Shown in pieces: positions 1 through 7,686 of a stretch of 64,000 nt of DNA. The notes below the pieces were generated by a model that did no database searches, had not been told where the DNA came from, and saw only the letters and a list, made by a program, of their open reading frames with translations. Position 1 is the first letter of the stretch, and each line of letters opens with the position of its first letter. Made by a program: the position numbers and the translations under genes. Source of the stretch: Thalassocella blandensis (lineage in GTDB: Bacteria > Pseudomonadota > Gammaproteobacteria > Pseudomonadales > Cellvibrionaceae); contig CABFPG010000007.1 of the NCBI GenBank assembly GCA_902141825.1, positions 186,001-250,000 on the forward strand, in the 5' to 3' direction.

Positions 1-28
1 TTCTATTTTCAAAAGTTATTCGCGGCTT

Positions 29-907
29 TTATATGAGTTCATCTAAAAGTTCGTTCAAGCGTCTTTTTTCCGTGTCATTAAGAGGTAGTAAAGGTTTTCT
101 TGGGTCTCCGAAGTCATGCCCTCGAATGGCAAGCCCTGACTTCACTGCAGCAGCCAAACCAGAAGTAACAATAAATTCAAGAAAATCAAACTGCTGATAA
201 AATAGCTCTTTTGCTTCTAAGTAGTTACCCCCCTTAACAGCTTCGAATAGTTTTGTCGGCATATCACCGATTAAGCATGGAGCTGCTGTACACCATCCAC
301 TTGCACCAGCGTTTAGCGCTTCCAATGCCAAGTGGTTACAACCATTAAAGAATGGGACTTTTCCTTTAGATAGTTTGTAGATTTTGTGCATCCGTTGAAT
401 ATCGCCCGAGCTTTCCTTAATCATAGATGCATTTTTAATATTACTGATCATTCTCAACATGAACTCCGGGGACATATCGACACCACAGGTAGCCGGATTG
501 TTGTAGATCATTATGGGCAATGGTGTTGCATTTGAAACACTTTCATAATGCGAGTAAATTTCCTTTTCGCTTAACTTATAGTAAGAAAACGGCGAGAGCA
601 TAATTGCATCGGCACCAATCTCATAAGCATATTTCGCGTAGCTGATTGCCTGGGCTGTAGTGAGCTCGGCCACTCCAATTACAACAGGTACTGTTCCTCC
701 AACGTGCTTCACAGCGTATTCGGCTACCTCTCTCCACTCAGACTCACTCAAGTAAGCTGCTTCTCCTGCACTTCCCAAAGCTGCGATTGCATCTACTCTT
801 GCACCGAGTAAAATATCGATGACTTTCGCGAGCCCTTTTATATCGACTGCACAATTATCTTCATTAAATGGGGTAACGGGGTATCCAATAATTCCTGATA
901 AGCTCAT
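29..907 (-). CDS. DapA/NanA-family aldolase (dihydrodipicolinate synthase family)
   Basis: A 292-residue protein of the class I, Schiff-base-forming DapA/N-acetylneuraminate lyase family, which makes or breaks C-C bonds using pyruvate or a 2-keto acid in the cytoplasm. Family hallmarks visible are the GSAGE loop near residue 46, the IYNNP tyrosine motif near 136 and the IKESSGD segment carrying the Schiff-base lysine near 165. The ATG follows AGGA by 8 nt. It lies 10 nt after the class II aldolase gene on the same strand, so the two are probably co-transcribed and read away from the MocR regulator. This looks like a small catabolic operon for an unknown sugar acid or amino acid derivative rather than lysine synthesis. 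The substrate cannot be read from the sequence. Confidence 0.85.
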   Translation of the reverse strand: MSLSGIIGYPVTPFNEDNCAVDIKGLAKVIDILLGARVDAIAALGSAGEAAYLSESEWREVAEYAVKHVGGTVPVVIGVAELTTAQAISYAKYAYEIGADAIMLSPFSYYKLSEKEIYSHYESVSNATPLPIMIYNNPATCGVDMSPEFMLRMISNIKNASMIKESSGDIQRMHKIYKLSKGKVPFFNGCNHLALEALNAGASGWCTAAPCLIGDMPTKLFEAVKGGNYLEAKELFYQQFDFLEFIVTSGLAAAVKSGLAIRGHDFGDPRKPLLPLNDTEKRRLNELLDELI

Positions 908-917
908 ATACTATTCC

Positions 918-1694
918 TCATATACAGTCAGTGTGAGTTTTAAGGGTTTGTCTTACGTAGTAAGCAAAATTAACTTTGTTTCTTTTATCCGTAGAGGTCC
1001 AGTCATGAGCCTCAGTCGCTAGTTCTTCAGGCAATGGTTTAATATCTCCTACAGACATCGCTAGCATTTGTAACTTTGCAGCCCGCTCAATCAAAATCGC
1101 TAAGTTGCAAGCCTCTTCAATGTTTCTACCTGTTACTAGCTGGCCATGATGAGCAAGGAAAACAGCGCGGTTATCACCAAGCGCATTTGAGATCAACTTA
1201 CCCTCTTCATTACCCACTGGCACTCCGGGCCAATCAGCGACAAAGGAGCAATCGTTATAAAGTCCGGTTGTATCCATATGGGAAATAACTAATGGCATGC
1301 CCAGCATGGACAACGCAGCAATATGGGTCGGATGTGTGTGAATAATGCAGTTGACTTCGGGGTGTTCTTTGTAGATCCACGTATGAAAACGGTTCGCGGG
1401 ATTAGGCATACCCTCGCCGTCTAATGGTCTCAAATCATCGTCTACAAGAATTAAATTTTCCGCAGTAATTTCGTCAAAACCTAAACCAAATCTTTGCGTT
1501 AAGAAAGTGTTGGGCTCATCTGTCCTACAGGTAATCTGTCCTGCTAAGCCCGAGTCATGCCCTTTGTCAAACAAGATACGACAGGTAAGCGCTAACTTTT
1601 CTCTGTCTGACAAACCAATGTCTTTAATTAATTTCTTCATATCTCTTTCTGCATTTTGCATTAAATCCAATTTCGTTTTATTGGCTGTTTTCAT
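918..1694 (-). CDS. class II aldolase/adducin family protein
   Basis: A 258-residue cytoplasmic protein of the zinc-dependent class II aldolase/adducin family (fuculose- or ribulose-phosphate aldolase fold). The metal-binding histidines are visible as HTHP near residue 119 and AHHG near 181, with an acidic residue after the second pair. SLAGQITCR near residue 49 resembles the substrate loop GNxSxR of the family. The ATG has AGGA 9 nt upstream. It is the first gene of a two-gene unit with the DapA-type gene and is divergent from a MocR-type regulator across about 110 bp. Related proteins include decarboxylases and epimerases, so only the fold and metal site are certain. Confidence 0.85.
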   Translation of the reverse strand: MKTANKTKLDLMQNAERDMKKLIKDIGLSDREKLALTCRILFDKGHDSGLAGQITCRTDEPNTFLTQRFGLGFDEITAENLILVDDDLRPLDGEGMPNPANRFHTWIYKEHPEVNCIIHTHPTHIAALSMLGMPLVISHMDTTGLYNDCSFVADWPGVPVGNEEGKLISNALGDNRAVFLAHHGQLVTGRNIEEACNLAILIERAAKLQMLAMSVGDIKPLPEELATEAHDWTSTDKRNKVNFAYYVRQTLKTHTDCI

Positions 1695-1716
1695 GAAAGT
1701 GATCCTCTAAGCGGCT

Positions 1717-1789
1717 TTGACAAGTCAACCAAGATATAGATAATGTGGACCAAGAATAAGATCCAGTATTGATATATTTAATGGTCCAG
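1717..1789 (+). promoter_or_regulatory. promoter of the MocR-type gene with CTGGACCA-type operator half-sites
   Basis: TTGACA (1717-1722), a 16-bp spacer and GATAAT (1739-1744) form a good sigma-70 promoter reading into the MocR gene. TGGACCA begins directly after the -10 (1746-1752). A partial inverted half-site TCCAGT lies at 1762-1767 and a full inverted copy TGGTCCAG at 1782-1789. Repeated TGGAC-type half-sites resemble those reported for MocR regulators such as TauR. Their position would allow autorepression and control of the divergent aldolase operon. Confidence 0.6.
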
Positions 1790-1802
1790 AAGGAAGATTC
1801 GA

Positions 1803-3260
1803 ATGCTAAGACCCTGGGAAACACAGTTCTGGCTAGAAGACAGTACCGGTAAAACACTTCACTCGAAGTTACTAAACAAACTAACCACAGATATAAAAGA
1901 CGGAAGATTAGCGCCGGGTAGTATGCTCCCAGGTTCACGCTCGTTAGCAGAGCAGCTGGGAATCAATCGAAAAACCGTCCAGCAGGTTTATGAAGAACTA
2001 GCGGTTCAAGGGTGGCTGGTTTCTCGGCCAAAATCAGGAACTTACGTTTCCGAGATACTTCCCGAACAAGGTCTCTCAAGAACAGATGAAGATTTGGTAA
2101 ATAGCACACAAAAAACTAAATCTTCATCGGAGTTAATTGAAATACTTTTTCAAAATGCGATCGGCTCTTACAGCAATATTTCAACGGAGAATGATGGAAC
2201 TCCTGACTCCCGTCTAATTCCTTATGAATTACTGGCTAGAACATATAGAAGAGTTTGTATAAGCCTCAGTAGACATTCCAAACTTGGTTACGGTGATCCT
2301 AGGGGTACCGACGAACTACGCGAATCTGTAAGGAAAATGTTATCCGGAGATAGATTTATGACCTGTACCATCGAGCAAATTTGTATCGTCAGAGGCAGTC
2401 AAATGGGTATTTATCTTGCTTCGAGGATATTGGATCCTAGCAAAGGTGTAGTTGTTATGGAAGATTTATGTTATCTGCCTGCCCGAGCTGCTTTCGAATC
2501 AAACGGCTTTAAGGTCATTAATTGCAAACTGGATAAACATGGTTTAGACGTTGAACACCTACGAAATATATTACTTGAGTATACAGTAGCTGCTATCTAT
2601 GTCACACCTCATCACCAATACCCAACCACTGTATGCTTGCCAATGGATAGAAGACTCGCTCTACTGGAGCTTTCGAAATCATTTAAATTTGCAATACTTG
2701 AGGATGATTATGACCATGAATTTCATTATGAGTCTAAACCTATTCCTCCACTTGCCAGCCTTCCTAATTCAGAAAATGTCGTGCACATTGGCTCAATGTC
2801 TAAAGTTTTTGCTCCCGGACTAAGGCTAGGGTACATTGCTGCGGACTCTCATTTTATAGAAAGAGCTGCACAAGAAATTATGCTAATTGATAGGCAAGGC
2901 AATTCCATATCTGAGATCGTTCTCTCGGAACTAATGGAGTCAGGAGAGGTTCGTCGCCACATTCGTATAAATCGCAAAGAATATTCTGGACGGAGAGATT
3001 TCGCATGTGAGGAATTTCGTCGAGTTTTTGGTGATAAAATTTCATTCACTATTCCTACTGGTGGTTTAGCGATATGGATCGATATTTCGAAACTTGTAAA
3101 CGGAAGATCATTTCATAGCCTGCCAGGAAAAGATTCAACGCTAAATACTCATTATACCAATCACCAAAGTTCCCCGACGCACCTTCGTTTTGGCTTCGGT
3201 GCGTTGAGTAAAATTGAAATATCACGTTCCATTCAACAACTCAGAAAAGCTTTAACTTAA
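1803..3260 (+). CDS. MocR/PdxR-type transcriptional regulator (GntR HTH fused to aminotransferase fold)
   Basis: A 485-residue regulator. The N-terminal winged helix of the GntR family occupies about residues 15-85 (SRSLAEQLGINRKTVQQVYEE as recognition region). A fold-type I PLP aminotransferase-like domain follows from about residue 120. The likely PLP lysine is in the SMSK motif near residue 327, preceded by an EDDYDHEF segment typical of the family. The length matches MocR proteins (about 470-500). It probably binds PLP plus a small amine or amino acid and controls the divergent aldolase/DapA operon. The ATG follows AGGA by 8 nt. The effector is unknown. Confidence 0.9.
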   Translation: MLRPWETQFWLEDSTGKTLHSKLLNKLTTDIKDGRLAPGSMLPGSRSLAEQLGINRKTVQQVYEELAVQGWLVSRPKSGTYVSEILPEQGLSRTDEDLVNSTQKTKSSSELIEILFQNAIGSYSNISTENDGTPDSRLIPYELLARTYRRVCISLSRHSKLGYGDPRGTDELRESVRKMLSGDRFMTCTIEQICIVRGSQMGIYLASRILDPSKGVVVMEDLCYLPARAAFESNGFKVINCKLDKHGLDVEHLRNILLEYTVAAIYVTPHHQYPTTVCLPMDRRLALLELSKSFKFAILEDDYDHEFHYESKPIPPLASLPNSENVVHIGSMSKVFAPGLRLGYIAADSHFIERAAQEIMLIDRQGNSISEIVLSELMESGEVRRHIRINRKEYSGRRDFACEEFRRVFGDKISFTIPTGGLAIWIDISKLVNGRSFHSLPGKDSTLNTHYTNHQSSPTHLRFGFGALSKIEISRSIQQLRKALT

Positions 3261-3269
3261 TTATTTGAC

Positions 3270-3530
3270 TCATTCAAATACGACAGTATTGAAATGAACA
3301 TTAGGGGTAATTGAAGCCATAATTTCTAACAGATATAGAGGGATATGCTCTTCCTCCTCACTAGAAAAGTGAAAGAATAGTATGCATTCCTCTTTTGCAC
3401 GGTTAAAAGTGGTAGTAATAGGCTTCCCACTTAATACCCTCCCATCCTTTAAAGTGAGGGAAACAGGTATCTTATACATGCATGCTATCTCAATATAATC
3501 GTGTAGATCACAACTAATTCTAGGTTTCAT
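3270..3530 (-). CDS. Rof-like Rho-binding antiterminator family protein
   Basis: An 86-residue protein whose layout matches Rof/YaeO: CDLHDYIEIAC near the N-terminus (Rof has CDDYDNLELAC), then a beta-rich core beginning with SLTLKDGRVLSGK and a final strand near IPLYLLEIMASIT. Known Rof binds the Rho hexamer and inhibits termination. The ATG at 3530 is chosen over an upstream TTG because AGAGG sits 6 nt before it. It ends 10 bp from the MocR gene, converging with it. The DUF/Rof superfamily has members without tested Rho binding, so function is inferred from similarity of the fold. Confidence 0.7.
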   Translation of the reverse strand: MKPRISCDLHDYIEIACMYKIPVSLTLKDGRVLSGKPITTTFNRAKEECILFFHFSSEEEEHIPLYLLEIMASITPNVHFNTVVFE

Positions 3531-3607
3531 ATTCAACCTCTAACATACAACAATGTTTGTCAGGTTACTCCAACAAACACCACAAGGTATTTCGTATAAT
3601 TCATCGG

Positions 3608-4156
3608 TCAGCTACGCACTTGAAATTCATGCTCTCGGCATAAAAGCTTAACCTCATCACTACTCAAAGATTCCCCGGTAAGCCCACACTGGAACGTCCC
3701 ATCGCTTAACAAAGAGTTATAACGACAAGTTTGGCATTGTCCAAAACCTTTGTGCTGATTAGTGAGCTGCCAGTCCATAAGTAACGATTTCAATGCATTG
3801 TTAGCTTCCTTAGCTTCACCAAGATTTGGCATCAATACTTTTCCGATGCGCTCTGCAATCGCCTGAGCCTTAGGAGTCAAGAAAAGGCGTGTTACCCGCT
3901 TGTCTTCAGAACACTGGCGTCTCTCGATAAGCCCGTCCTTCTCCAATAGCTGTACGCTTTGAGAAATGCTGCCTTTGGTCTGACCGAGATACTCACTCAA
4001 AGCCTGTGCCGTATTTGAATATCGATTACAAATCGATAGGTACTGGAGAATCTCGGCATGCACAGGCCGAATACCCTCGGTGTTAGCTGCATGCCGCACC
4101 TGGCTGTTGTAAAGAGACGTCAGCCTTTCTAGCCATATATTAATGTCGTTTATCAT
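3608..4156 (-). CDS. MarR-family regulator with C-terminal cysteine cluster
   Basis: A 182-residue protein with a MarR winged helix: the helix-turn-helix is around residues 55-80 (TAQALSEYLGQTKGSISQSVQLLE) and the wing contains RRQCSEDKRVTRLFLT. The C-terminal tail after residue 140 is unusual, with a C-x2-C pair, a further cysteine in FQCG and a fourth in LLCREHE. This could bind a metal or act as a redox switch. It is divergent from a carboxymuconolactone decarboxylase-like gene, and copies of one palindrome cover both promoters, so it most likely represses both. The inducing signal is unknown; the cysteines suggest oxidant, thiol or metal stress. Confidence 0.85.
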   Translation of the reverse strand: MINDINIWLERLTSLYNSQVRHAANTEGIRPVHAEILQYLSICNRYSNTAQALSEYLGQTKGSISQSVQLLEKDGLIERRQCSEDKRVTRLFLTPKAQAIAERIGKVLMPNLGEAKEANNALKSLLMDWQLTNQHKGFGQCQTCRYNSLLSDGTFQCGLTGESLSSDEVKLLCREHEFQVRS

Positions 4157-4160
4157 GTTT

Positions 4161-4187
4161 TTAATAGTATAGACTCTAAACTATATT
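4161..4187. promoter_or_regulatory. imperfect MarR operator overlapping the marR-side promoter
   Basis: The right arm TCTAAACTATATT (4175-4187) is identical to the arm of the perfect palindrome at 4217-4243. The left arm matches 9 of 13 positions. On the minus strand TATACT (4166-4171 complement) could be the -10 of the MarR gene, so binding here would give autorepression. Confidence 0.6.
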
Positions 4188-4243
4188 GACAATCTAAATT
4201 TCGAGGTTATTATGCGAATATAGTTTAGAGTCTAAACTATATT
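4186..4243 (+). promoter_or_regulatory. sigma-70 promoter and perfect 27-bp palindromic operator
   Basis: TTGACA (4186-4191), a 16-bp spacer and TATTAT (4208-4213) form a near-consensus promoter for the downstream gene. Positions 4217-4243 are a perfect palindrome with a one-base centre at 4230 and arms of 13 bp ending in ATATAGTTTAGA. The palindrome covers the expected transcription start, so a bound dimer would block initiation. Being next to a MarR gene, it is almost certainly that protein's operator. Confidence 0.75.
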
Positions 4244-4270
4244 TAATTAATTAAACTCAGGAAGCAATAT

Positions 4271-4816
4271 ATGTCTCATATCCCTTTAGTTGACACCACG
4301 AATGTATCCAGCAATCAAGAAATCCTATTCCAGCAAATAAAAGGTGCTTTCGGCGTGGTGCCGAACATGTTTAAGGCTATTGGTAATTCATCTGCCGCAC
4401 TTGAAAGTATGTGGACGTCATTTAGCGCATTAGGAAACGGTTCATTGAATCCCAAACTCGGAGAAAAAATCGCAGTGCTCGTTGCCGACATTAACCGGTG
4501 CGAATACTGCCTCGCAGCACACACAGTGTTGGGGCAGAAAGCTGGAGCAAGTTTAGAAGAAATGACAGCTGCGCAGTCAGGTAAGTCATCCGACCCGAAA
4601 GTTCTAGCTGCGTTGAACTTTGCGGCGAAATTAGTAAGAGAACGGGCGAATGTTTCGCACTCGGATGTACAAGCTGTGCGTGATGTAGGTTTTAGTGATG
4701 AAGAGATCGCAGAAATTTTGGCCCATGTAGCACTGAATATCTTTACTAATTACACCAATGTTGCTTTTGATGTTCCTATCGACTTCCCAAAAGTAAACCT
4801 GCAAAGCCCTAAGTAA
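4271..4816 (+). CDS. carboxymuconolactone decarboxylase/AhpD-like peroxidase-related protein
   Basis: A 181-residue cytoplasmic protein of the CMD/AhpD superfamily. The redox motif CEYCLAAH gives C77, C80 and H84, the arrangement used by AhpD-type alkylhydroperoxidases for thiol-dependent peroxide reduction. The family preceding helix (LGEKIAVLVADINRCEYC) and the later helical pair are present. The length fits the peroxidase-related subfamily. It is transcribed from its own promoter under an operator shared with the divergent MarR regulator, the usual pairing for an oxidant- or toxin-inducible detoxifying enzyme. The exact substrate is not defined. Confidence 0.85.
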   Translation: MSHIPLVDTTNVSSNQEILFQQIKGAFGVVPNMFKAIGNSSAALESMWTSFSALGNGSLNPKLGEKIAVLVADINRCEYCLAAHTVLGQKAGASLEEMTAAQSGKSSDPKVLAALNFAAKLVRERANVSHSDVQAVRDVGFSDEEIAEILAHVALNIFTNYTNVAFDVPIDFPKVNLQSPK

Positions 4817-4817
4817 G

Positions 4818-4870
4818 AACTGGACCCTGCAACACTTTCAAACTGGACCATATTCAAAGTCCAGTTTGAA
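4818..4870. repeat. perfect 12-bp inverted repeat plus direct AACTGGACC copy
   Basis: TTCAAACTGGAC (4837-4848) pairs with GTCCAGTTTGAA (4859-4870) across a 10-base loop. AACTGGACC also occurs as a direct copy at 4818-4826. No T-run follows, so it is not an obvious intrinsic terminator. The arrangement TGGACCA-N9-TCCAGT (4844-4865) is the same as at 1746-1767 in front of the MocR gene, suggesting an operator for the same regulator. Confidence 0.65.
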
Positions 4871-4984
4871 TATAGCATGGCGATCTAGATCGCTGCCCTC
4901 TACACCCGGTTAAAAAATTTAATGAACCTTAGCTGCGTTAGAAACGGAGTAATCTCCCAAAAGATTTACCCCAAGAGAAATTTT

Positions 4985-5263
4985 ATGAAAATAGATGTTT
5001 ATGACTCGTATGCCACGAGAGAGGACGGACGCACACTGCATTTCGATGTGTTTGTCAAAGAAGGCACTTCTCCTGAAACTGCCCTGCATCACGGCCGTCA
5101 ATGGTTAAATAGTATCGGTGAAGATTCTGCAGGATTGAAGCAATTAAGATGTAATTTTTGCCATAGCGAAATAGCTAGTCCAAAAGTTCGGACCGCCGTT
5201 GAAGCTGGTGGCTTTTTTATCCTACAACTGGAAGGCTGCCCATCCCCGGTACAAAAAATCTGA
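4985..5263 (+). CDS. DUF2024 family protein
   Basis: A 92-residue protein starting MKIDVYDSYATREDGRTLHF, the characteristic beginning of DUF2024. The conserved C-x2-C-H element CNFCHSE lies near residue 59 and a GGFFILQLEGC segment closes the domain. The family is small, cytoplasmic and of unknown function. The upstream in-frame ATG at 4922 is rejected because family members start at MxIxVYDxY. It heads a plus-strand group with the exported protoglobin, redoxin and di-haem peroxidase, and an inverted repeat that may be an operator lies about 115 bp upstream. A redox role is inference only. Confidence 0.8.
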   Translation: MKIDVYDSYATREDGRTLHFDVFVKEGTSPETALHHGRQWLNSIGEDSAGLKQLRCNFCHSEIASPKVRTAVEAGGFFILQLEGCPSPVQKI

Positions 5264-5300
5264 AAGCTAAATATTAGTTAATTATTTAAAGGAAAGATCA

Positions 5301-5948
5301 ATGAAAAAAATAATCGTAAGTATAATTTTAGGCATAATGGTTTTGCCAGCATATGTTCTGGCAGATAAAGATATTCCTGGCTACACATACGGCAGTGACA
5401 AGCTAACAACGGCGCCTTATTCTCTGGCTGATTTGGAAACGCTAAAAGCAACAGTTTTATTCACTGAAGAAGATGCGAAATGGCTACGAAAAAGCCGTAA
5501 GGTACTAGAACCTCAAGCGGAAAAAATCTTAGATACATGGTACGGATTTGTCGGTTCCACACCTCATCTATTAACTTACTTTTCTTCAAAAAACGGTACC
5601 CCTGACACCAACTATCTTAGCCGAGTTCGTCAAAGATTTATTCAGTGGATCTATGACACTGCGGATGCCAATTATGATCAAAATTGGCTGAACTACCAGT
5701 ATGAAATTGGCTTGCGTCATCACCATAAAGGAAAGAATAAAACCGATCACGCTAAAGCGGTTAAACATATTCCTGCTCGATACGTAATCGCGTTGACCTA
5801 CCCAGTTACCGCGACACTAAAACCATTCTTGGAAAACTCCGATTACTCTGCCGAAGAGATTAATGCGATGCATCAAGCATGGACAAAGTCCGTGCTAATG
5901 CAAACTATTCTATGGACTCACCCTTACTTTAAGAAAGGTGATTTTTAA
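5301..5948 (+). CDS. exported protoglobin (single-domain haem globin)
   Basis: A 215-residue protein. Residues 1-21 are a Sec-type signal peptide with a probable cut after AYVLA. The remainder resembles archaeal protoglobin over its whole length: IPGYTYG near 25, the B-helix pair W80-Y81 in DTWYGFVGS, the DTNYLSRVRQRF helix, NYDQ, and the F-helix EIGLRHHH with candidate proximal histidines H140-H142. It ends YFKKGDF, like the family. Protoglobins bind O2, CO and NO; no sensor or output domain is attached. Export is unusual. AAGGAAAG lies just before the ATG. Downstream are a redoxin, a di-haem peroxidase and hemE, suggesting a haem/redox role, possibly NO or peroxide handling in the periplasm. 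Confidence 0.88.
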   Translation: MKKIIVSIILGIMVLPAYVLADKDIPGYTYGSDKLTTAPYSLADLETLKATVLFTEEDAKWLRKSRKVLEPQAEKILDTWYGFVGSTPHLLTYFSSKNGTPDTNYLSRVRQRFIQWIYDTADANYDQNWLNYQYEIGLRHHHKGKNKTDHAKAVKHIPARYVIALTYPVTATLKPFLENSDYSAEEINAMHQAWTKSVLMQTILWTHPYFKKGDF

Positions 5949-5981
5949 AAAACAACTAACAACAAATTTGCCAACCATAAA

Positions 5982-6010
5982 AAAGGTATTTCACACATTG
6001 GAATACCTTT
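5982..6010 (+). promoter_or_regulatory. hairpin between the protoglobin and redoxin genes
   Basis: AAAGGTATT (5982-5990) pairs perfectly with AATACCTTT (6002-6010) over an 11-base loop. It ends exactly before the first in-frame ATG of the redoxin gene (6011). There is no following T-run. It could stabilise the upstream mRNA or act as a partial attenuator. Confidence 0.45.
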
Positions 6011-6028
6011 ATGTATCAGGACGCAATG

Positions 6029-6508
6029 ATGAATGACCAACACCAAATAGCTCCAGACCTATGTGTTCAAACGTGGTTAAACACATACAAAGGGTTGTCA
6101 TTAGAAAAACTAAGAGATCAAGTTATTGCTATATTTGCATTTCAAATGCTGTGCCCTGCTTGCGTCCAGTATTCACTACCTCAGGCCAAGCGCGCGCACG
6201 CACTATTCGGTCAAGAAGTTGCCATAATCGGATTACACACAGTATTTGAGCACCACAACGCTAACACTAGAGAAATATTAGAAGCATTTCTTCACGAAAA
6301 TGGTATTAGCTTCCCAGTAGGCATTGATATGCCTTCGAAAGAAAGTACATCGCTTCCACAAACAATGGCTGCTTACGAGATGAGCGGTACACCAACATTG
6401 ATTTTAATTGACAAGCAAGGCCGACTTCGGAAGCACAGGTTTGGACATGAAAGTGATCTGGTACTTGGAGCTGAATTAATGAAATTAGTGAACGAGAAAA
6501 GCAATTGA
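6029..6508 (+). CDS. thioredoxin-fold redoxin (AhpC/TlpA-like) with CPAC motif
   Basis: A 159-residue thioredoxin-fold protein. The active-site CPAC is at C42-C45, preceded by FAFQMLCPACV. A cis-proline segment SGTPTLILIDKQGRL follows near residue 118, as in TlpA/AhpC-type reductases. No signal peptide is evident, so it appears cytoplasmic unless the start is further upstream. ATG 6029 is chosen because AGGA precedes it by 7 nt; 6011 and 6026 are alternatives. Its stop overlaps the TTG start of the di-haem peroxidase, so the two are translationally coupled. A role supplying or removing electrons for that cluster is inferred. Confidence 0.8.
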   Translation: MNDQHQIAPDLCVQTWLNTYKGLSLEKLRDQVIAIFAFQMLCPACVQYSLPQAKRAHALFGQEVAIIGLHTVFEHHNANTREILEAFLHENGISFPVGIDMPSKESTSLPQTMAAYEMSGTPTLILIDKQGRLRKHRFGHESDLVLGAELMKLVNEKSN

Positions 6509-7494
6509 AAATTTTGAAGCCTAGACTAAAAAGTTATAGCACTTTAATAGTCATACTTATATCCATTCATTCATGGGCTGCCGAGAATTTACATACTCAA
6601 GCTACAAAATTTTTCGCTCCCCTACCGAAATCTATGCCTGGATCAGAAAATGATTCACCAGAAAAGGTTGCACTAGGAAAAGCATTATTCTTTGAAACTG
6701 CGCTTTCGATTAACAATAATCAATCCTGCAATTCATGTCATGATGTCTCAGGCAATGGCCCGGGCGTTGATAATGAAACAACTTCACTAGGAGCCACGAA
6801 AATTAGAGGAGATAGAAATTCGCCAAGCGTATGGAATGCAGGCTTCCATATTGCTCAATTTTGGGATGGCCGGTCACTAGATCTAATAGATCAGGCAAAA
6901 AAGCCAATTCTCAATCCCGTTGAAATGGCACTACCAGACGAAAGCACAGTAGTTAAACGTTTAATAGACGAAGGTTACAAGCCTTTGTTTCAAATAGTAT
7001 TCCCTGATAACGAAGAACCTTTAAGTTTTCATACAGTAGCTCAAGCTATCGCAGCATTCGAGCGTACACTGATCACGAATGACCGCTTTGACGATTACCT
7101 AACCGGGAACTTAAGCGCTCTTGACGAACAAGAGAAAGAGGGTCTCAGTGCTTTCATTAATGAGGGTTGTTTTGGCTGTCATAACGGGGCGTTGTTAGGA
7201 GGCTCATCTTTCCAAAAAATGGGGCTTGCAAACCCATACCCAAATACTCTTGACTTAGGACGGTTTTCTATAACAAAGCTTGAAGCACATAAGTACGTTT
7301 TCAAAGTTCCTTCATTAAGAGACGTATCCCGAACCGGACCCTATTTTCATGATGGAAGTGCTAAGACTTTAGAGCAAGCCATTTCGGATATGGCCTGGTA
7401 CCAACTTAATAAAAAATTACCGGAAGAAACCATTAAAAATATTTCTGCTTTTCTACAGTCATTAGAACACTATCATAATACAGAATCCAAATGA
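6505..7494 (+). CDS. di-haem cytochrome c peroxidase (CcpA/MauG family)
   Basis: A 329-residue exported protein with a hydrophobic N-terminal signal (to about residue 26, SWAAEN). It has two c-type haem motifs, CNSCH at residues 75-79 and CFGCH at 222-226. Bacterial cytochrome c peroxidase segments are clear: RNSPSVWNAGF, FWDGRS, NPVEMALP, and PSLRDVSRTGPYFHDGSAKTLEQAI near the C-terminus. The enzyme reduces H2O2 in the periplasm using c-type electron donors; MauG relatives oxidise protein residues. The TTG start overlaps the redoxin stop by 3 nt. Length fits the family. It likely works with the exported protoglobin encoded two genes upstream. Confidence 0.9.
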   Translation: MKILKPRLKSYSTLIVILISIHSWAAENLHTQATKFFAPLPKSMPGSENDSPEKVALGKALFFETALSINNNQSCNSCHDVSGNGPGVDNETTSLGATKIRGDRNSPSVWNAGFHIAQFWDGRSLDLIDQAKKPILNPVEMALPDESTVVKRLIDEGYKPLFQIVFPDNEEPLSFHTVAQAIAAFERTLITNDRFDDYLTGNLSALDEQEKEGLSAFINEGCFGCHNGALLGGSSFQKMGLANPYPNTLDLGRFSITKLEAHKYVFKVPSLRDVSRTGPYFHDGSAKTLEQAISDMAWYQLNKKLPEETIKNISAFLQSLEHYHNTESK

Positions 7495-7686
7495 TGTAGA
7501 TTGATCTGGAATGTTACATGTAGTGTTGAACGCTAAAAATCAAAGGTGTTTGGAACTCGTTGGTTTCTCCCAGAAGTGAAAAGCACATTTTTGAAATGTG
7601 TTAATACAGCCATTGAATTTTAATGGGACGCCAGCGTAGATTTGAATTAGTTTATGCTCCTCAGACAAAGTGAAAAGATTGAACCA

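Noticed and set aside
819-1022. Plus-strand open frames opposite the DapA and aldolase genes
   Set aside because: They are antisense shadows of well-supported genes.
4922-4984. Upstream start for the DUF2024 protein
   Set aside because: The family begins at MKIDVYD; the extra 21 residues have no homology pattern and no good ribosome binding site.
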